Source of the DNA: Bacteroidales bacterium
GTDB taxonomy: Bacteria; Bacteroidota; Bacteroidia; Bacteroidales; F082
Assembly: GCA_017549805.1 (NCBI GenBank)
Contig: JAFYNJ010000008.1
Span: 186,001 to 250,000 of the forward strand
Direction: 5' to 3'
Length of the DNA stretch: 64,000 bases
The notes under the pieces were generated by a model. The model was not told the origin of the DNA. It saw only the letters and a program-made list of their open reading frames with translations, and ran no database searches. Within the stretch, counting starts at the first letter, position 1, and the number at the start of each line of letters is the position of its first letter. Positions 52,492-60,878 of this stretch are shown piece after piece. The position numbers and the translations under genes were made by a program.

Positions 52492-53694
52492 TCAATTCTT
52501 TAGCGCTTCTTCCGCTTCCTTGATAGTGGCTCTCTCACCGTTGATGAAAGCCACCACAAAGGCATCGCTATAGCCCAGTTTCCGTATTGCCTCCAGGCGG
52601 TTCATAGCCTCCTGCTTCGTCGTAAAATCACCTGAGACGTACCGGTAGGCGCCGTTATAAAAGTATTCGCCTACCTCGGGGACCTTTTCAAACGCCTTGT
52701 CGGTCACCGGCACCTTGGTGTCACGAGAAGCGAACTGCACCTTGAAGGAAACCTTGGTTTTGAGGATCGACTTCTCCTCGGGTTTCACTTCGGGCTTCTC
52801 CTCCACTTTAACCTCAGGCTTTTCCACTGGAGTCACCGCCGGAGTCTCCTCTACCTTTGGTTGTTCCACAGGAGTCGCCGCGACCGTTGCAGGCTTGGTG
52901 CTCGCGTTCTCACCTTCGTAGCTTTCCTTGAAATCGCGGAAAGCCCTGTAGATGGCCGATGCCATATAGGTTTGACCGGTTTCAGAAGCCAGGAAACGTT
53001 CCTCTGCGGCATTGCTGATGAAGCCCAACTCTATGAGGATACTCGGCATGGCCGTCTTCCACAGCACCAGGAATCCAGCTTGCTGCACACCACGGTCCTT
53101 GCGTCCCACACGCTTCGTGAACTGATCCTGCACATTGGCTGCCAACTGAAGGCTTTGATTCAAGTATTCCTGCTGGAAGAGCGACAACGCAATATAGGCC
53201 TCGGGGCTGTTCAAGTTGAAGTCGCCGTACTGCTCTTTGGCATCTTCCTCGTAAAGGATGGCGGAGTTCTCGTTCTTTGCCACTTCAAGATTGGCCGCGT
53301 TTTTGTGCTCACCCAACACGAAGGTCTCGGCACCTGAAGCGGAAGCGTTTTTCTTGCTCGTCGAATTGCAGTGGATGGAGATGAAGACATCGGCATTGTT
53401 GCGGTTGGCGATTTGGGCTCGTTCGTTCAACCCAACGAAAACGTCGCGTTCACGGGTATAGATCACCCTTACGTCTGGCAAGTTTTTCTTGATATAGTCG
53501 CCAACCAACAAAGACACCGTCAAGTTCAAATCCTTTTCTTTGCTGATAGAGCCTATGGCACCGGAATCCTTGCCGCCATGGCCTGGGTCGATCACCACGG
53601 TACGAATCTTCTCGCCGCGTTGCGCCGTCATGACCATTGGACAAAGAAAAGCCATCAAAAGAATACCAAATTTCAAATAGTTTCGTTGAGACAT
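52492..53694 (-). CDS. N-acetylmuramoyl-L-alanine amidase with C-terminal SPOR domain
   Basis: 400 residues from MSQRNYLKFGILLMAFLC (signal peptide ending VMTAQ). Amidase_3 zinc enzyme: IDPGHGGKDSGAIGS (His ligand), later glutamate ligand, ISIHCNST, and PSILIELGFISNAAEE (catalytic Glu). A Pro/Glu/Lys linker (repeats of VEKPEVK type) leads to a SPOR-like domain near 325-400 for peptidoglycan and division-site targeting. Divergent from lptD, as often seen in Bacteroidetes. Confidence 0.95.
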   Translation of the reverse strand: MSQRNYLKFGILLMAFLCPMVMTAQRGEKIRTVVIDPGHGGKDSGAIGSISKEKDLNLTVSLLVGDYIKKNLPDVRVIYTRERDVFVGLNERAQIANRNNADVFISIHCNSTSKKNASASGAETFVLGEHKNAANLEVAKNENSAILYEEDAKEQYGDFNLNSPEAYIALSLFQQEYLNQSLQLAANVQDQFTKRVGRKDRGVQQAGFLVLWKTAMPSILIELGFISNAAEERFLASETGQTYMASAIYRAFRDFKESYEGENASTKPATVAATPVEQPKVEETPAVTPVEKPEVKVEEKPEVKPEEKSILKTKVSFKVQFASRDTKVPVTDKAFEKVPEVGEYFYNGAYRYVSGDFTTKQEAMNRLEAIRKLGYSDAFVVAFINGERATIKEAEEALKN

Positions 53695-53717
53695 AGTCAA
53701 AATTCTTAATTTTGGCA

Positions 53718-53725
53718 CAAAAATA
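53718..53725 (-). promoter_or_regulatory. -7 box for the amidase gene
   Basis: Minus strand TATTTTTG, 23 nt before ATG 53694. Confidence 0.65.
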
Positions 53726-53738
53726 ACGATTTTCGTAG

Positions 53739-56567
53739 TTGAAACGGGATGTACGACATATTTATTTGAATCTGGCGACATTATTTTTGTCGTTATTGTT
53801 GGTTTTCATGGCAAACTCATGCAAAACACCCGCTTCAGTTGCCCATAATGAAAAACATCAATCTACTGAACCTCAAATCGATACCATACGGCTTGAACCA
53901 GTAGTGAATGACTCGGAACCATCCGAAACCACCCACAATGGATTGCTTCGTCACGATGTTCCTCGCAATGATGCGACGGATTCCATTCGCACATCGACAG
54001 ATTCCATTCATCCTATCAATGATACCGTTAGCAAACCTGTCAGGACTGTCAGGTCACTGAAGAAAAAAGACAGTCCCTTTGAAGTCAAGGTAATACGCAC
54101 TGCTGTCGATTCGGTCATCCAGGACGTGAAAGGAAAAACGATTTACTATTATGGCAGTGCTGTGGTGAAATATGACGACATCACCTTGGAAGCCAATTAT
54201 CTGAAATTCGACCTGAACACCAACATCGTCACCGCGGCAGGTCTTCCCGATTCCACGGGAAAGATGCAAGGCACCCCGCATTTCACGCAGGGCGAAACCA
54301 AATTCGAAGCCTTGGAGATGTCGTACAACTTCCAAAGCAAGAAAGGCATCATCCACAAGGTTTGGACCGAAGAGAGTGGCGGATACATACACGGAGAGAA
54401 GATCAAGCGGATGGAAGACAACACCATCAACATACGATCGGGAGGCTTCACCACTTGCAACCTAAAGGACCATCCGCATTACCAGTTCCGCTTCAACAAG
54501 GCAAAGATCATCCCCAACGACATGATTGTCACTGGTCCCGTTTATGTCACCATCATGGACGTGCCTTTGCCCATCGGCTTGCCTTTTGCGATGTTTCCGA
54601 ACACAAAGGGACAGAAATCGGGACTCATCATCCCCACCTACGGTGAGTCGGCCAACCGAGGCTTCTACCTTGAAAACGGGGGCTATTACTGGGCCCTCAA
54701 CGAGCATTACGACTTGCAGTTGCTTGGCGACATCTACACCCGAGGCAGCTGGGCCGTCAAGCCCACCTTCCGATACAACCAGCGCTATAAGCACAACGGC
54801 TCCCTTGCCTTGGGCTTTGCCGTCAACAAGATAGGCGACGAAGGTGCCGCCGATTACAACAAGAGCACCGACTTCAAGGTGAAATGGACCCACAAACAGG
54901 ATCCCAAGGCTCATCCGCGGCATAGTTTCTCCGCCGATGTCAACATCATCAGTTCCAACTTCAACAAATACAACGCCACCACTTCCAACGAATATCTGAG
55001 CAATACCTTCAAGAGTAGTATCGCCTATCAAACCAACTTTGGAGGCAAGGTTTATCTCACCCTCAATGCCAGCCATAGCCAAAACACCCTAACCAAGCAA
55101 GTCACCGTCTCCTTGCCTGAAATGACTTTGACCGTCAACCGCTTCTACCCGTTCCAAAAGCTCGTCAAACCGGGCAAGAAACGCTGGTACAAGGACCTCA
55201 ACATCAACTACACGATGAATGCTAAGAACTACATCTCCGGCATCGATACCCTGCTCTTTCCCAGCCAATGGTACGAAGATCTGTCGGGATGGTTCAACAA
55301 TCTGCAGAACTACACCCAAAACGGCATCAAGCATACCATCCCGATCAACTTGCCCGTCAAGTTGTTCAAGCACTTCACTTGGACCACCTCGGCCACCTTC
55401 AACGACTACATGTATTTCAACCGCACGGAGCGCCAATGGCTGCAAGCCGACAGCTGTCTGAAGATCGATACCATCAGGGGTTTCCGCAACCTTGTGGATT
55501 TCAACCTGTCGAGCAACATCACCACCAAGGTCTATGGCATGGTCAACTTCAGAAAAGGCCCGATCCGCGCCATCAGACACGTGTTTACTCCAACCATCGG
55601 ATTCAGCTATCGACCCGATTTCAGCGACCCGAAATGGAACGTCTATAACACCTACGTGGATGCCAACGGCGCAACCCAAACCTACAACATGTTCTTGAAC
55701 GCCCTATATGGAACCCCTTCGCAATACCGCTCCGGGCAACTCACCTATAGCTTCAACAACACGTTGGACATGAAGGTTCCCTCGAAGTCCGACACCATCA
55801 CAGGCATGAAGAAGGTGGTGCTGCTCGAATCGTTGGGCTTTTCAGGCAACTATGACCTTACACAAGACTCGCTCAACTTCTCCTACATGTCGGTGAACGC
55901 CCGCACCACGCTGTTCAAGAGGCTGAAGGTAACCTATTCCAGCGTTTGGGACCCCTATGTCATGGACTCGCTGGGGCATCGCGTCAACCGTTTTGAAATC
56001 ATCGAAAACAGAAGACTATTCCACAAGAACAACTCTGCCTGGAACTTCAGCCTCAGCTGGTCGCTCAACCAAAACGACCTAAAAAAGCTTAAAAACAAGG
56101 ATCATCAGCCCGCGACTTTCCAAGAAAAAATCACGCAACGTGCCACGGGAAGCGAATTCGTCACCGAAGGCGAGCTCGACGACATCTTAGGCAACCCCAA
56201 GGCTTATATCGACTGGACCACCCCCTGGTCGCTGACATTGAGTTACAACCTTCGCCATTCTTCCAACCTGACCTACGCTGCTTTCATGGGCATCGCCACC
56301 AACCAAGTGGTGCAAACCCTTACCGTAAACGGCGACGTCAGTCTCACCCCAAAGTGGAAAGTGAGTTTCTCCACAGGATGGGACTTCACTAACCACGGCC
56401 TATCCTATACCTCGTTGAATGTCTATCGCGACCTCCACTGCTGGGAGATGCGCTTCAACTGGATCCCCATCGGCAACTACAAGAGCTGGAACTTCACCAT
56501 CAACGTGAAGGCACAGGCCTTGCAAGACCTCAAATTAACCAAGAAAAAAGACTACAGAGACAATTAA
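53739..56567 (+). CDS. lptD: LPS-assembly protein LptD (Bacteroidetes type)
   Basis: 942 residues. Outer membrane barrel that inserts lipopolysaccharide. N-terminal signal segment (LATLFLSLLLVFMANSC, Cys-containing), a low-complexity linker to about residue 110, an OstA/LptA-like beta-jellyroll (YYYGSAVVKYDDITLEANY), then a long LptD barrel domain (PHYQFRFNKAKIIPNDMIV, IPTYGESANRGFYLENGGYY). No ATG precedes the signal peptide; a stop sits immediately before the TTG at 53739, so translation starts at this or a nearby TTG. A REP-like element is translated inside the linker. Confidence 0.92.
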   Translation: MKRDVRHIYLNLATLFLSLLLVFMANSCKTPASVAHNEKHQSTEPQIDTIRLEPVVNDSEPSETTHNGLLRHDVPRNDATDSIRTSTDSIHPINDTVSKPVRTVRSLKKKDSPFEVKVIRTAVDSVIQDVKGKTIYYYGSAVVKYDDITLEANYLKFDLNTNIVTAAGLPDSTGKMQGTPHFTQGETKFEALEMSYNFQSKKGIIHKVWTEESGGYIHGEKIKRMEDNTINIRSGGFTTCNLKDHPHYQFRFNKAKIIPNDMIVTGPVYVTIMDVPLPIGLPFAMFPNTKGQKSGLIIPTYGESANRGFYLENGGYYWALNEHYDLQLLGDIYTRGSWAVKPTFRYNQRYKHNGSLALGFAVNKIGDEGAADYNKSTDFKVKWTHKQDPKAHPRHSFSADVNIISSNFNKYNATTSNEYLSNTFKSSIAYQTNFGGKVYLTLNASHSQNTLTKQVTVSLPEMTLTVNRFYPFQKLVKPGKKRWYKDLNINYTMNAKNYISGIDTLLFPSQWYEDLSGWFNNLQNYTQNGIKHTIPINLPVKLFKHFTWTTSATFNDYMYFNRTERQWLQADSCLKIDTIRGFRNLVDFNLSSNITTKVYGMVNFRKGPIRAIRHVFTPTIGFSYRPDFSDPKWNVYNTYVDANGATQTYNMFLNALYGTPSQYRSGQLTYSFNNTLDMKVPSKSDTITGMKKVVLLESLGFSGNYDLTQDSLNFSYMSVNARTTLFKRLKVTYSSVWDPYVMDSLGHRVNRFEIIENRRLFHKNNSAWNFSLSWSLNQNDLKKLKNKDHQPATFQEKITQRATGSEFVTEGELDDILGNPKAYIDWTTPWSLTLSYNLRHSSNLTYAAFMGIATNQVVQTLTVNGDVSLTPKWKVSFSTGWDFTNHGLSYTSLNVYRDLHCWEMRFNWIPIGNYKSWNFTINVKAQALQDLKLTKKKDYRDN
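53940..53972. repeat. REP-like element inside lptD, copy C
   Basis: GGATTGCTTCG...TTCCTCGCAATGATG, in frame as GLLRHDVPRNDA within the flexible linker. Confidence 0.82.
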
Positions 56568-56569
56568 AC

Positions 56570-58072
56570 ATGAAAAAAGCTTTATTCTTATTGATTGCAA
56601 TCACCCTAGGAATGGGAGTAAAGGCGCAGTGTCCTCTCTCGACAGCCGTTGACTTCACTGCCACCGACATACATGGCACGGAAGTCCATCTGTTCGACAT
56701 CCTTGACAATGGCCAATACGTACTCATCGACTTCTTCTACACCACTTGCAGCTATTGCATTCAATCTGTTCCACACATAGTACAATCCTATTCCAACTTC
56801 GGTTGCAACATGCATGACGTGTATTTCATGGAAGTTGACTTGGGCGACAGTCAAGCTGCCTGCCTCAATTGGGCGAACAACTACGGCGTGGAATATCCCA
56901 CAATTGCCGGAGCGAATGGCGGCAACGCCATTGTCAGCCAATACCACATCGAAGCCTTCCCCACCGTCATCCTTATCGCTCCTGACCACTCCATTGTTAT
57001 ACAAGACCTTTATCCAATCCCAAATCCCCAAGCCGTTACCACCGCCCTTGAAAACCAAGGTGTGACACAACAATCATGCGAACCGCAAGATATCATGCCC
57101 GACTTCACCGCCACTGACATCGAAGGCAACGAAATCCACCTCTACGACATCCTTGATGGAGGCCAGGCCGTACTAATCAATTTCTTCCTCAGCGATGACA
57201 ATGGTTCTCTCTTCGTACCATTTATCACGGAATCCTACACCTTGTTCGGCTGCAACGATCACGATGTTTTCTTTATGGAAATCTGTCCCGACAAGGGCAA
57301 TGCCGTCTGCCAAAACTGGGTTGAGACTTATAACGTGCCCTACCCCACCATTAGCCGTGAAGGCGGAGGCAATTCCATCGTACAAAGCATTCCCGTTGGC
57401 TTCTATCCCACAGTGATGATCATCCGTCCGGACCATTCCATAGCCTATCGCGATCTCTATCCGCTACAGAGCACCCAGACCATCGTCAATGCCTTGGAAA
57501 GTGAAGGCTATGGACAAAATTCTTGCCAAGAGGAAACCTTGACTTTCAGCACAGATACTGTTTATGTGGAAGCGATGGAATTAGTTTGGGTTACTGTTTT
57601 TAACAACACCACGGAAGATGCCATCGTTACCGACACACGGGACCAATGGGGCCTTAGATTTACCTTGGATGGAATTGAAATGTTTTGGGGAGAGAAAGAA
57701 TACACCATTCCGCATGGCAATTCTATTGAGTTAGGCATCTTTCTTGATTGTATTGCAAAAGAAATAATAAACGACACCGTCACCCTATCGAGCAACCTGC
57801 CTGATGCCAGTTTCGTCGCCGTGGTGAATTTTCCTGAGACTGTTGATGAAAACGAGGCTGCGGTCACCCTCTTCCCCAGTCCTGCCAAAGACTTTGTGAC
57901 CTTGAAGGGAGAAAACCTCGGCACTGTTCGTATCTATAACGCCCTCGGACAGAAGATGGATGAATTCAAGGCCGACGGCAACGAGTTACGCATCAACACA
58001 ACCCGTTACGAAAACGGCGTGTATTTCATTAAAACCAGCGAAACCTCACTTCGTTTTTTAATATCTCACTAA
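56570..58072 (+). CDS. secreted tandem redoxin protein with T9SS sorting domain
   Basis: 500 residues; signal peptide MKKALFLLIAITLGMGVKA. Two consecutive AhpC/TSA-type redoxin domains (about 27-155 and 178-310) share ATDI.G.E.HL.DILD.GQ. The first has the CxxC pair C60/C63 (FYTTCSYCIQS); the second lost both cysteines (FFLSDDNGSLF). A beta-sandwich follows (about 325-415). The C-terminal ~75 residues form a type A T9SS sorting domain (LFPSPAKDFVTL, IYNALGQKMDEF, YENGVYFIKT). Exported by T9SS to the surface or medium. Starts 3 bp after lptD, so probably co-transcribed. Confidence 0.88.
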   Translation: MKKALFLLIAITLGMGVKAQCPLSTAVDFTATDIHGTEVHLFDILDNGQYVLIDFFYTTCSYCIQSVPHIVQSYSNFGCNMHDVYFMEVDLGDSQAACLNWANNYGVEYPTIAGANGGNAIVSQYHIEAFPTVILIAPDHSIVIQDLYPIPNPQAVTTALENQGVTQQSCEPQDIMPDFTATDIEGNEIHLYDILDGGQAVLINFFLSDDNGSLFVPFITESYTLFGCNDHDVFFMEICPDKGNAVCQNWVETYNVPYPTISREGGGNSIVQSIPVGFYPTVMIIRPDHSIAYRDLYPLQSTQTIVNALESEGYGQNSCQEETLTFSTDTVYVEAMELVWVTVFNNTTEDAIVTDTRDQWGLRFTLDGIEMFWGEKEYTIPHGNSIELGIFLDCIAKEIINDTVTLSSNLPDASFVAVVNFPETVDENEAAVTLFPSPAKDFVTLKGENLGTVRIYNALGQKMDEFKADGNELRINTTRYENGVYFIKTSETSLRFLISH

Positions 58073-58104
58073 CTGAACAACTGAACAACTGAATAACTAA
58101 TCAC
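58073..58104. repeat. 8-bp tandem repeat (AACTGAAC) before the fucose-isomerase-like gene
   Basis: Units AACTGAAC/AACTGAAC/AACTGAAT/AACTAATC end a few bases before the next start codon. Confidence 0.85.
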
Positions 58105-58109
58105 CTCCC

Positions 58110-59324
58110 ATGAACATCCTCGTCCTCCGCTCCTCCTTTCAAACCGACGAGTTCGTCGAAAAGGAATATGCCGAACTGCTTCGGCGGCTAAGAAATGAAT
58201 GTCACGCCGAGATTACCATTGTCGGCGATGAGCAAGTAGAGACGGTGTGCACACCGTCTCTACCACAACCCGATTACGTGATGATCGCCACGGGCGGTGT
58301 GGAAAACCTGTTCAAACGCATCATGCCACCGACGGGTAAACTGATCGCCGACGGGCGCAACAATTCACTGGCCGCCGCCTTGGAAATCCTCACCTATCTG
58401 GAGAGACAAGGCAAGGAAGGACAAATCATTCATGGGACGAATGACGAAATCATAGAGACGGTGGGCACACCGTCTCTACTGGCAGGTCTGCGGATCGGCC
58501 TCTTCGGCCAGCCATCCGATTGGCTCATTGCCAGCGGCGTGGACCGCGATTACCTCTTGGATCGCTATGGTGTGGAGACCATCGACATCGACCTGCTGCG
58601 CCTGATTGACGGCATCAAGGCAATCCCGCAAACCGATGCTGTGAAGGTGGCGCAAACCATTGTGAAACGAAGCCTGGACACCATCGAGCCCTCCTGCGCC
58701 GACATGGTGGAAGCCGCCAAAGCCTATCTTGCCATCAAAAAGATCTGTCAGGAAGAAAGATTGGATGCCATGACCATCCGCTGCTTCGACATCGTGAAGA
58801 CCTGCAGCACCACCAGTTGTTTGGCTTTGGCCTTGCTCAACGACGAAGACATCGTGGCGGGCTGCGAAGGCGATATGCAAACCCTGATGAGCATGTTGCT
58901 GGCCAAGCGTCTCTGTGGCGAGGAAGCCTTCATGGCCAACCCTTCCAACCTCACCGACCACAGCGCCATGTTGGCCCATTGCACCATCCCGCTCAATTTA
59001 TGCGACGACATGACCATCCGCTCCCATTTCGAGTCAGGCATTGGCGTCGCCATCCAAGGGATGCTGCCATTGACCGATTATACCATCTTCAAATGGGGCG
59101 GACCGAAACTGGATCGTTATTTCGTGACAGAAGCCAAGGCTGTCGAAACACCTTACAGCGACCATTTCTGCCGCACACAGATTACTTTGGATGTGGACTT
59201 GAGGCCTTATTTGCTAAAGCATTCCATTGGCAACCACCATGTGATCATCCAAGGACGGCATGCTAAGACCATCAAAGAGTTCATGGACGAATACGTCAAG
59301 CCTATTTCCTTAGCTGAATCCTGA
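58110..59324 (+). CDS. L-fucose isomerase-like (COG2407) protein with two embedded palindromes
   Basis: 404 residues. Similar to the FucI/AraA superfamily: the N-terminal flavodoxin-like region (YVMIATGGVENLFKRIMP) and a C-terminal isomerase-like domain (MTIRCFDIVKTCSTTSCLALALLND, AGCEGDMQTLMSML, MANPSNL, QGRHA). The metal-ligand Glu of true FucI is in GCEGD. Substrate unknown. Two 28-bp palindromes are read in frame as VETVCTPSL (residues ~43-51) and IETVGTPSL (~115-123), in loops between secondary elements. The 3' end overlaps the histidine kinase gene by 23 nt. Confidence 0.82.
   Translation: MNILVLRSSFQTDEFVEKEYAELLRRLRNECHAEITIVGDEQVETVCTPSLPQPDYVMIATGGVENLFKRIMPPTGKLIADGRNNSLAAALEILTYLERQGKEGQIIHGTNDEIIETVGTPSLLAGLRIGLFGQPSDWLIASGVDRDYLLDRYGVETIDIDLLRLIDGIKAIPQTDAVKVAQTIVKRSLDTIEPSCADMVEAAKAYLAIKKICQEERLDAMTIRCFDIVKTCSTTSCLALALLNDEDIVAGCEGDMQTLMSMLLAKRLCGEEAFMANPSNLTDHSAMLAHCTIPLNLCDDMTIRSHFESGIGVAIQGMLPLTDYTIFKWGGPKLDRYFVTEAKAVETPYSDHFCRTQITLDVDLRPYLLKHSIGNHHVIIQGRHAKTIKEFMDEYVKPISLAES
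58236..58263. repeat. 28-bp palindrome, copy 3 (inside CDS)
   Basis: Perfect palindrome: GTAGAGACGGTGTG followed by its reverse complement, encoding VETVCTPSL. Confidence 0.92.
58452..58479. repeat. 28-bp palindrome, copy 4 (inside CDS)
   Basis: ATAGAGACGGTGGG then CACACCGTCTCTAC, one mismatch in each arm relative to copy 3, same reading frame (IETVGTPSL). Confidence 0.9.
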
Positions 59325-60804
59325 ACATTGTCCCCTGTCCAATCACCGACGACTTCACGAAGATCTTGCCTTTGTGATACTCCTCGATGATGCGCTTGGC
59401 CAATGAGAGGCCCAATCCCCAGCCTCGTTTTTTGCTGGTATAGCCCGGATTGAACACCTGCTTGAACTTCGATTTCGGAATACCCTTACCCGTATCTGAC
59501 AAGTCGATTATCACCTCATCATTTCCTTCAAACAGCTCCAATGTGATCTTTCCTTTGTCACCCATAGCATCAACGGCGTTCTTCGTCAAGTTTTCCAACA
59601 CCCAACGGAAGAGTGAAGGCACCAAAGGCAAGACCAACGAAGAAGTCGGTAGCAGGATTTCAAACTCGAACTTCTTCGAGAAACGATGCTGGAGGTAATC
59701 CATGGTATCCTTGATGACGGGTATGATGTCGGTAGGTTCCAGCACAGGCACCGATCCAATCTTGGAGAAACGATCCGTCACCACCTGAAGCCGCTCCAAG
59801 TCTTTCTCCATTTCCTCAGTGCCAGCAAAAGGTTCTTCTTGCATCTTCAACAGCTCAATCCATCCCATCAGCGATGAAATCGGGGTACCCAACTGGTGTG
59901 CCGTCTCCTTGGCCATACCCGCCCATACCTGGTTCTGTTCCGAACGGCGCGCCCAACTGAAGAGCAGATAGGCAATCAGCAAATAGAGTCCGACCACGAT
60001 GAACTGGATGATGGGGAAATATTTCATCTGCTCTACCAAATCGGTCGTACGATAGTAAATGTATGCCTTCCCCTTGTTCATGAATTCTATCTCCAGCGGT
60101 TCATTCTCCGACCGCATCACTTCCAGCTGATGCGCGACATAGTCGTCGTGCTGCATCTGCAACGAATCCAAGTTGCCATAGCTGAGAATCTTGGTGCCGT
60201 CGGCATTGGTGATGATCACCGGTGCACCCACGGCATTCAAGGTGATCTCCTCCATGAAATGGTCTATCATGTCCTCCAACACTGCCTTGAGTTCCGTATA
60301 GATCAACGATTCATTGTAATAAAGCCATTGCACCTGGCCAAAACCAGGGTTGATCTTGATGGGAGAAAACTTCGAATAGGCTTTGCGCAAATCCTCATCA
60401 AAAACCTTCTTGTCTTTTTGGTCTTCAGGAAGATTGTTGGTAAACATGATGTTTCCATCGTCGTCCGTGATGATCAAGGGAATGCTGATATTGCTCTTGA
60501 TGATCTCCAGGTAGATTCCTGTGTTTTCATTGCTCGAGAAGTCGAGCACCTGCCGATAGGCATGGGCAAGCAGATCGACGCGCAACTGTTCCTGCTCGCT
60601 GACCTTGCCGAAGAACTCTTCCGTTGACTTCATCATGCCGGCATGCTGTTCCATGGCAGCAGCCCACATCCTCACCTGGTTGGTTTCCTGCTCAGCAATC
60701 GACTTCACGAGGAAGTTGGTGTACCACAACGAGGCGCCCACAATGAGCAGCGCCACGATGGCGAGTGCCCATTTCCAGCGTTTCTTGTTCGTGTAGAGGT
60801 TCAT
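59302..60804 (-). CDS. membrane sensor histidine kinase
   Basis: 500 residues from [19 protein letters not shown]. One N-terminal TM helix, a periplasmic sensor of about 210 residues (residues ~33-240), a second TM helix ([17 protein letters not shown], near 265), and a kinase core with H-box [23 protein letters not shown]-box [15 protein letters not shown]1 [10 protein letters not shown] and G2 [19 protein letters not shown]. No receiver or response-regulator gene is adjacent: an orphan kinase. Frame extension to 60873 crosses the promoter and was trimmed. Confidence 0.94.
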   Translation of the reverse strand: MNLYTNKKRWKWALAIVALLIVGASLWYTNFLVKSIAEQETNQVRMWAAAMEQHAGMMKSTEEFFGKVSEQEQLRVDLLAHAYRQVLDFSSNENTGIYLEIIKSNISIPLIITDDDGNIMFTNNLPEDQKDKKVFDEDLRKAYSKFSPIKINPGFGQVQWLYYNESLIYTELKAVLEDMIDHFMEEITLNAVGAPVIITNADGTKILSYGNLDSLQMQHDDYVAHQLEVMRSENEPLEIEFMNKGKAYIYYRTTDLVEQMKYFPIIQFIVVGLYLLIAYLLFSWARRSEQNQVWAGMAKETAHQLGTPISSLMGWIELLKMQEEPFAGTEEMEKDLERLQVVTDRFSKIGSVPVLEPTDIIPVIKDTMDYLQHRFSKKFEFEILLPTSSLVLPLVPSLFRWVLENLTKNAVDAMGDKGKITLELFEGNDEVIIDLSDTGKGIPKSKFKQVFNPGYTSKKRGWGLGLSLAKRIIEEYHKGKIFVKSSVIGQGTMFRIQLRK

Positions 60805-60822
60805 TTGCGGTTTTTTATAGTG

Positions 60823-60830
60823 CAAAGTTA
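60823..60830 (-). promoter_or_regulatory. -7 box for the histidine kinase gene
   Basis: Minus strand TAACTTTG, 18 nt before ATG 60804. Confidence 0.65.
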
Positions 60831-60840
60831 CTAAAATTAT

Positions 60841-60848
60841 TATTTTTG
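60841..60848 (+). promoter_or_regulatory. -7 box for leuS
   Basis: TATTTTTG, 30 nt before ATG 60879; divergent with the histidine kinase promoter. Confidence 0.65.
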
Positions 60849-60878
60849 CAGTTTGTTTTCGACAAAAACACACTTTCT

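Noticed and set aside
58110-59324. Glycerate kinase or true L-fucose isomerase
   Set aside because: The protein is shorter than FucI (about 590 residues) and only the superfamily signature of the isomerase C-terminal domain is visible, so a specific activity cannot be claimed.
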